From positions 1 to 9,549 of the forward strand of contig WGBJ01000229.1 of the NCBI GenBank assembly GCA_015494385.1: a DNA stretch of 9,549 nucleotides, written 5' to 3'. Origin of the DNA: Marinosulfonomonas sp. (GTDB lineage: Bacteria; Pseudomonadota; Alphaproteobacteria; Rhodobacterales; Rhodobacteraceae). A model generated the notes under the pieces. That model searched no databases. It had not been told where the DNA came from and saw only the letters and a list, made by a program, of their open reading frames with translations. Position numbers and translations under genes: made by a program. Shown piece by piece: positions 7,265 to 9,549 of the stretch (its first letter is position 1; every line of letters starts with the position of its first letter).

Positions 7265-7451
7265 AAGCCGTATTTGGAAAGTATTTCATTGGGTCAGTGG
7301 TAGCAATCAGCGTGTTATCACCAGTGATGCAGGATTAATAGATCCTGACGCGGCCCTTTGGCTTTCACGAAATGCGTTTCTGTACAATGTCAGGGTTTCG
7401 CTGGCTAACCCCGCAAATGAAAACGGGGCCCGCTAAGGGGCCCCGCATCTG
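7265..7451. other. Intergenic region between the MORN gene and sqr (convergent)
   Basis: These 187 bp separate two convergent genes. A perfect 6-bp hairpin, CAGGAT (7330-7335) and ATCCTG (7342-7347) with loop TAATAG, lies 65 nt after the MORN stop. It has no T tract on either side, so it is only a weak terminator or processing-site candidate. The strong hairpin at 7424-7445 is annotated separately. No gene or RNA family was recognised. Confidence 0.4.
7415..7445 (-). terminator. Rho-independent terminator of sqr
   Basis: A perfect 8-bp GC-rich stem, CGGGGCCC (7424-7431) with GGGCCCCG (7438-7445), closes a 6-nt loop. On the minus strand it starts 6 nt after the sqr stop codon and is followed by TTTTCATTT, a good terminator layout. 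On the plus strand it is followed by a poorer tract (CATCTGTTATTT) about 160 nt after the MORN gene, so it might also stop that transcript. Confidence 0.85.
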
Positions 7452-8723
7452 TTATTTCTGCAGCTTGGTGATTTTCAGCATCTTCATGATGCGTTTTTCA
7501 TACCAAGGCTCGGAAACGCCTTTTTTCACTTTGCGGATGAAGTACCATTCAAATGCCAGCTTGGCCCAATGCACCCAGCGCCCGCTGGACGTCCAGTTTT
7601 TGTTGCGTGGCGGGTTCTGCGGCATCGCAAGGAAGGCAAAGCCGCGGTTGCCAAAGTCAGCCAGACAGAAGGCGTTCCAGGTGGCCATTTCCTTGGGTTC
7701 CTTGCCAGCAATCACATCCGGGATGTTGTGGGCTGTGGCGGTTACCATACTTTCGATCATAAAGCCGGTTTTCGGAACACCTGTCGGCACCGGTGTCATC
7801 ACCGGCGGTGCGATGGCGATACAAACGCCGATGGCAAAGATGTTCTGGTATTTCGGATTGCGCTGGAATTCGTCAACGATGACGAAACCACGCGGGTTGA
7901 CCAGCCCCTCCAGCCCCATCAGGGCGGGAATGCCACGGAAGGCCGGCAGCATCATCGCATAACCGAATTCTTCTTCGTGCTTGGCTTTTTCGGAACCGTC
8001 TTCATTCACTTCGGTAAAGTGCACTTTACCTTCTTCGAATTTGTCGACCTTACAGTTGGTCACCCATTTGATGTCACGATCCCGCAGCGCGCTTTCCAGC
8101 ATCCCCTTGGTATCGCCAACACCGCCCAGACCAAGGTGGCCGATATAGGGCTCGGACGTCACAAAGGTCATCGGAACCTTGTGACGGATTTTACGACGAC
8201 GCAGATCGGTTTCGATGGTCAGCAGATATTCGTAAGCCGGGCCAAAGCAGGACGCGCCCTGAACGGCACCAACAACGATCGGGCCTGGGTTGGCACAGAA
8301 AGCATCCCAGTTGTTACCGGAAATTTCCGCATGTTCCACATGACAAACCGAGGCCGTATGTGCATCGGGGCCAAAGCCTTCGATTTCGTCAAATGCCAGA
8401 TCAGGACCGGTAGCGATCACCAGATAATCATAGGTAACTTCGCGGCCGCTCTCCAGAACGATCTTGTTTTCATCGGGATGCAGTTTCTTTGCGCCATCGC
8501 AGATAAACTCGATTCCCCGTTTCGACATCACGGGTTCCAGCTCGACGATCAGTTCTTCTTTCTTGCGCCAGCCAACGCCTGCCCAAGGGTTTGAAGGTGT
8601 GAACTGAAAGTACGATTTATTGGAAATAACCGTTATTTTATCGCTTTTCGCAAGCGTTTCGCGCAGTTCATACGCCTGAATGGCGCCGCCCAAACCCGCG
8701 CCCAATACGACGACATGTGTCAT
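7452..8723 (-). CDS. sqr: Sulfide:quinone oxidoreductase, type I
   Basis: Sqr is a membrane-associated flavoprotein that oxidises sulfide to polysulfide or sulfane sulfur and passes the electrons to the quinone pool. The 423-residue protein begins with the FAD-binding motif VVVLGAGLGG (4-13). A second nucleotide-fold segment, ATGP, is at 104-107. The redox and FAD-linking cysteines fall at C127 (SVCHVEHAE), C159 (GASCFGPAYE) and C353 (NAFCLADFG). These are the three positions reported as essential in Rhodobacter capsulatus SQR, and the surrounding sequence strongly resembles that enzyme. The C-terminal region (about 383-423) is rich in aromatic and basic residues (WVHWAKLAFEWYF) and is the likely amphipathic membrane anchor. 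The ATG at 8723 follows GGGGAGAG by about 4-7 nt; the longer open frame to 8819 has no Sqr similarity. The gene stands alone, with a terminator just downstream and a probable sulfide-responsive promoter upstream. Confidence 0.95.
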   Translation of the reverse strand: MTHVVVLGAGLGGAIQAYELRETLAKSDKITVISNKSYFQFTPSNPWAGVGWRKKEELIVELEPVMSKRGIEFICDGAKKLHPDENKIVLESGREVTYDYLVIATGPDLAFDEIEGFGPDAHTASVCHVEHAEISGNNWDAFCANPGPIVVGAVQGASCFGPAYEYLLTIETDLRRRKIRHKVPMTFVTSEPYIGHLGLGGVGDTKGMLESALRDRDIKWVTNCKVDKFEEGKVHFTEVNEDGSEKAKHEEEFGYAMMLPAFRGIPALMGLEGLVNPRGFVIVDEFQRNPKYQNIFAIGVCIAIAPPVMTPVPTGVPKTGFMIESMVTATAHNIPDVIAGKEPKEMATWNAFCLADFGNRGFAFLAMPQNPPRNKNWTSSGRWVHWAKLAFEWYFIRKVKKGVSEPWYEKRIMKMLKITKLQK

Positions 8724-8766
8724 TGTTCTCTCCCCGATGACAGATTTCTGGTGTTCATTCAGCAAG

Positions 8767-8805
8767 TGTATATAGAAAAACGTAATTACATTCAATATTC
8801 TCAAT
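8767..8805 (-). promoter_or_regulatory. sqr promoter with a candidate SqrR-type operator
   Basis: On the minus strand, TTGAAT (8790-8795) and TATACA (8767-8772) are separated by 17 bp, a strong promoter layout, with a start near 8760 and a leader of about 37 nt. The -35 lies within ATTGAGAATATTGAAT (8790-8805), which matches ATTC-N8-GAAT, the motif I recall for the persulfide-sensing repressor SqrR of R. capsulatus, at seven of eight fixed positions. The area is also rich in short palindromes (GTAATTAC 8782-8789, AATATT 8794-8799). Repression by an SqrR/BigR-type ArsR regulator and release by sulfide is inferred; no such regulator is in the window. Confidence 0.5.
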
Positions 8806-8851
8806 ATATCACGTAACATTATGTCGCGTGTCGAATTTTGAGATGTGGGCC

Positions 8852-8880
8852 TTTTCTTTTCAAATCACCCCTCCTATAGT
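8852..8880 (+). promoter_or_regulatory. Candidate promoter of the leuA leader
   Basis: TATAGT (8875-8880) matches the -10 consensus at five of six positions. A weak -35, TTTTCT (8852-8857), lies 17 bp upstream. Initiation would fall at about 8887-8890, which is the GTG/ATG start of the leader ORF, so the transcript could be leaderless. The alternative pair TTGAGA (8838-8843) and TCAAAT (8860-8865) would give a leader of under 20 nt without a Shine-Dalgarno. Confidence 0.45.
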
Positions 8881-8889
8881 CCCGGCGTG

Positions 8890-8979
8890 ATGATGACATT
8901 TGGACATATCCTTGTTGATACCGCAGCCCGCACCTTTGGCCTGCTCCTGTCGTCGATCCTACTTCTTAGCCGCCTCTGA
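8890..8979 (+). CDS. Leucine-rich leader peptide of leuA (attenuator peptide)
   Basis: This 29-codon ORF, ATG to TGA, lies 86 bp before leuA. The first half is unremarkable (MMTFGHILVDTAARTFG). The tail is LLLSSILLLSRL: seven leucines in the last twelve codons, in two runs at 8941-8949 and 8959-8967 plus the last codon, including one CTA. Scarce charged tRNA-Leu would stall a ribosome here, the known role of leader peptides in proteobacterial leucine operons. In-frame starts are possible at 8887 (GTG), 8890 and 8893 (ATG). No Shine-Dalgarno precedes them and the -10 box ends 9 nt upstream of the first ATG, which fits leaderless translation, as known for the Sinorhizobium trpL leader. The stop codon (8977-8979) lies inside the first arm of the attenuator hairpin. 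Confidence 0.75.
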   Translation: MMTFGHILVDTAARTFGLLLSSILLLSRL

Positions 8980-9023
8980 GCGTGCCGATATGGCGCGACC
9001 GCTCAGAGGGGATAATCGCGCCA
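8973..9023 (+). promoter_or_regulatory. leuA attenuator: two mutually exclusive hairpins
   Basis: Hairpin A pairs CCTCTGAGCG (8973-8982) with CGCTCAGAGG (9000-9009): 10 bp, 17-nt loop, with an inner GCC/GGC pairing. Hairpin B pairs TGGCGCGA (8991-8998) with TCGCGCCA (9016-9023): 8 bp, 17-nt loop. One arm of each lies inside the loop of the other, so both cannot form normally. A ribosome that reaches the stop at 8977 would cover the first arm of A and let B form. A ribosome stalled at the first leucine run (8941-8949) would leave A free and block B. B would therefore be the terminator and A the antiterminator. B is not followed by a clear T tract (ATGCACCTTTAGG), so whether it terminates transcription is unproven. 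Confidence 0.65.
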
Positions 9024-9065
9024 ATGCACCTTTAGGCTAAGACACAGAACACGAAAGTTTCCAAA

Positions 9066-9549
9066 ATGACCGATATATCAACGCAAGACCGCGTAATCAT
9101 CTTTGACACCACTTTGCGCGACGGCGAACAATCCCCCGGCGCCACCATGACCCATGACGAAAAGCTGGAAATCGCATCCCTGCTGGACGAAATGGGCGTG
9201 GATGTGATCGAGGCAGGTTTCCCGATCGCCTCCGAGGGCGATTTTGCCGCCGTGTCCGAGATTGCCAAGAACAGCAAAAACTCGGTGATCTGCGGGCTGT
9301 CCCGCGCCAAGGTCGGCGATATTGACCGCGCGTGGGAGGCTGTGAAACACGCCGCCCGCCCGCGCATCCACACCTTTATCGGCACATCGCCCCAGCACCG
9401 CGCCATTCCCAATCTGGACATGGACGAAATGGCCGATGTGATCCATCAGACCGTGACCCATGCCCGCAACCTGTGCGACAACATCCAGTGGTCGCCAATG
9501 GACGCCACCCGCACCGAGGACGATTACCTGTGCCGCGTGGTAGAGATTG
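9066..9549 (+). CDS. leuA: 2-isopropylmalate synthase, N-terminal part
   Basis: LeuA condenses 2-oxoisovalerate with acetyl-CoA to 2-isopropylmalate, the first committed step of leucine synthesis. The visible 161 codons start with MTDISTQDRV and run into the signature FDTTLRDGEQSPG (13-25), with R18 and D19 as the catalytic Arg and metal-binding Asp. Then come IEAGFPIASEGDF and CGLSRA of the TIM-barrel domain. The gene runs off the right end of the window, so the linker and the C-terminal leucine-binding domain are not seen. The ATG at 9066 has only a weak purine-rich stretch upstream (ACGAAAG). The preceding leucine-rich leader ORF and attenuator hairpins support the assignment to leucine synthesis independently of the protein similarity. 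Confidence 0.95.
   Translation, partial: MTDISTQDRVIIFDTTLRDGEQSPGATMTHDEKLEIASLLDEMGVDVIEAGFPIASEGDFAAVSEIAKNSKNSVICGLSRAKVGDIDRAWEAVKHAARPRIHTFIGTSPQHRAIPNLDMDEMADVIHQTVTHARNLCDNIQWSPMDATRTEDDYLCRVVEI

Noticed and set aside
7330..7347. Hairpin after the MORN gene as a terminator
   Set aside because: The stem is only 6 bp and no T run follows on either strand, so it is not called as a terminator.
7569..8594. 341-codon open frame on the plus strand
   Set aside because: It is antisense to sqr, which has all three catalytic cysteines and the FAD motif; the plus-strand product has no recognisable domain.
8724..8819. N-terminal extension of Sqr
   Set aside because: It would translate the promoter and operator region; the FAD motif begins right after the ATG at 8723, which has its own Shine-Dalgarno.
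1..9549. CRISPR array, insertion sequence or defence system
   Set aside because: No spaced direct repeats, transposase, toxin or nuclease genes were seen. The only tandem repeat is the coding MORN array.

Overview
The window looks like a piece of a Rhodobacteraceae (Alphaproteobacteria, Rhodobacterales) chromosome. The strongest signs are a 423-residue sulfide:quinone reductase with the architecture and cysteine numbering of the Rhodobacter capsulatus enzyme, a 552-residue glutamine-dependent NAD synthetase of the alphaproteobacterial length, and a LeuA N-terminus typical of this group. The genus cannot be fixed from the sequence alone.

Layout. Positions 1-63 are AT-rich (about 37% G+C by hand count) and carry no gene. 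They end abruptly at position 64 against the 3' part of an initiator tRNA-Met (CAU), running from the anticodon loop to CCA with no 5' half. This is the signature of an attachment site, so a mobile element probably lies to the left and the old chromosome to the right. Next come three genes on the minus strand: nadE (5659 to 4001), a cytoplasmic-type molybdopterin oxidoreductase with an N-terminal 4Fe-4S motif (3721 to 1673), and a MocR/GabR-type regulator fused to an aminotransferase-like domain (1601 to 201). The regulator has its own promoter, overlapped by a perfect 9-bp inverted repeat.

Divergent from nadE, on the plus strand, is an exported protein made almost entirely of MORN repeats (5792-7264). 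Its 18 full repeats keep an exact 23-residue register. After a 187-bp spacer with a strong minus-strand terminator comes sqr (8723 to 7452). Its promoter has a good -35/-10 pair, and the -35 lies inside a near-match to the SqrR-type operator.

Divergent from sqr on the plus strand is leuA (from 9066, cut by the window end). A 29-codon ORF precedes it, ending in a leucine-rich tail (7 Leu in the last 12 codons). The stop codon of this ORF lies inside the first arm of a 10-bp hairpin that is mutually exclusive with a second 8-bp hairpin. This is the design of a ribosome-mediated transcription attenuator. The -10 box ends only 9 nt before the first ATG, so the leader mRNA may be leaderless.

Functionally this is mostly ordinary chromosome: NAD synthesis, leucine synthesis and sulfide oxidation, plus a Mo-enzyme and a MORN protein of unknown function. 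The most interesting signals are in the non-coding DNA: the tRNA-fMet att remnant, the leuA attenuator, and the candidate operators at the mocR-like and sqr promoters.
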